Shown one piece after another: positions 21,813 through 21,870 of a DNA stretch of 21,870 nt. Position numbers and translations under genes: made by a program. Every line of letters starts with the position of its first letter. Position 1 is the stretch's first letter. The stretch lies in assembly GCA_041498155.1 (NCBI GenBank), contig JBGQHV010000036.1:1-21870 (forward strand), written 5' to 3'. Under the pieces are notes generated by a model. It saw nothing but the letters and a program-made list of their open reading frames with translations. It made no database searches and was not told where the DNA came from. The DNA is from DASTHG01 sp041498155 (lineage in GTDB: Bacteria; Gemmatimonadota; Gemmatimonadetes; Gemmatimonadales; GWC2-71-9).

Positions 21813-21870
21813 AACCCCAGCCAGAAGTTCATCTTCAAGAGGAAGATGTTCTCGGCCGGTCCCCGGAACA
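21809..21870 (-). CDS. C-terminal end of a probable outer-membrane beta-barrel protein
   Basis: Reading from the right edge on the minus strand, one frame gives FRGPAENIFLLKMNFWLGF and a TAG at 21811-21809. The alternating hydrophobic residues and a terminal Phe are the pattern of the last beta strand recognised by the BAM complex in outer-membrane proteins. Only 19 residues and the stop are visible, so the family cannot be named and the frame itself is not certain. It is convergent with, and overlaps by four bases, the PP2C gene. Confidence 0.5.
   Translation of the reverse strand, partial: FRGPAENIFLLKMNFWLGF

Overview
The window is GC-rich chromosomal DNA, packed with genes on both strands. 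It shows no insertion sequence, prophage, CRISPR array, tRNA or rRNA, and no gap between genes exceeds about 135 bases. Gene content points to a diderm, aerobic, soil-type bacterium, most likely Gemmatimonadota or a close relative. The clues are an orphan MacB/FtsX-type permease of the ADOP class, lipoproteins with lipoboxes, a probable outer-membrane beta-barrel C-terminus at the right edge, a fused 2-oxoglutarate decarboxylase/succinyltransferase (Kgd type), and a cytochrome bd with a short Q-loop. The phylum is inferred from this mix, since no marker gene is present.

Layout. Bases 1-6715 read leftwards: a GAF-GAF-PAS signalling protein cut by the left edge, an ADOP-type permease, a secreted metzincin-like lipoprotein with Ig-like domains, and a class A beta-lactamase-like serine hydrolase. 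Bases 6790-12801 read rightwards: a small unknown protein, a two-domain rhodanese, a 76-residue unknown protein, the 1209-residue Kgd, and a secreted six-repeat kelch propeller whose only good start is a CTG overlapping the kgd stop. An orphan periplasmic-binding lipoprotein (12803-13921, minus) converges on the kelch gene with one base between stops. Bases 13985-14972 read rightwards as a small membrane operon: a duplicated YggT protein, a DUF167 protein, and a 49-residue membrane peptide. Bases 14966-18172 read leftwards as a tight operon: DUF2231-TPR, cydA, cydB. Bases 18203-21812 read rightwards: a homocysteine S-methyltransferase/methylenetetrahydrofolate reductase fusion, then cupin, PaaI-like thioesterase and PP2C phosphatase genes that are almost fused. 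The last 62 bases hold the C-terminal end of a minus-strand gene.

Functionally the window combines central carbon metabolism (kgd), terminal respiration (cydAB), one-carbon/methionine metabolism, sulfur transfer, envelope proteins and signalling (GAF/PAS, PP2C). I see no dedicated defence, mobile or biosynthetic cluster.

The most unusual signal is a set of three 7-base-period repeat tracts embedded in frame in coding linkers. Two lie in kgd and form purine-arm/pyrimidine-arm inverted repeats; one lies in cydB. They look like a heptameric dispersed repeat family resembling the heptad repeats of cyanobacteria. Other points of interest are a 30-base divergent promoter with overlapping -10 boxes and several genes whose -10-like hexamer lies 6-9 bases before the start codon, suggesting leaderless transcripts.
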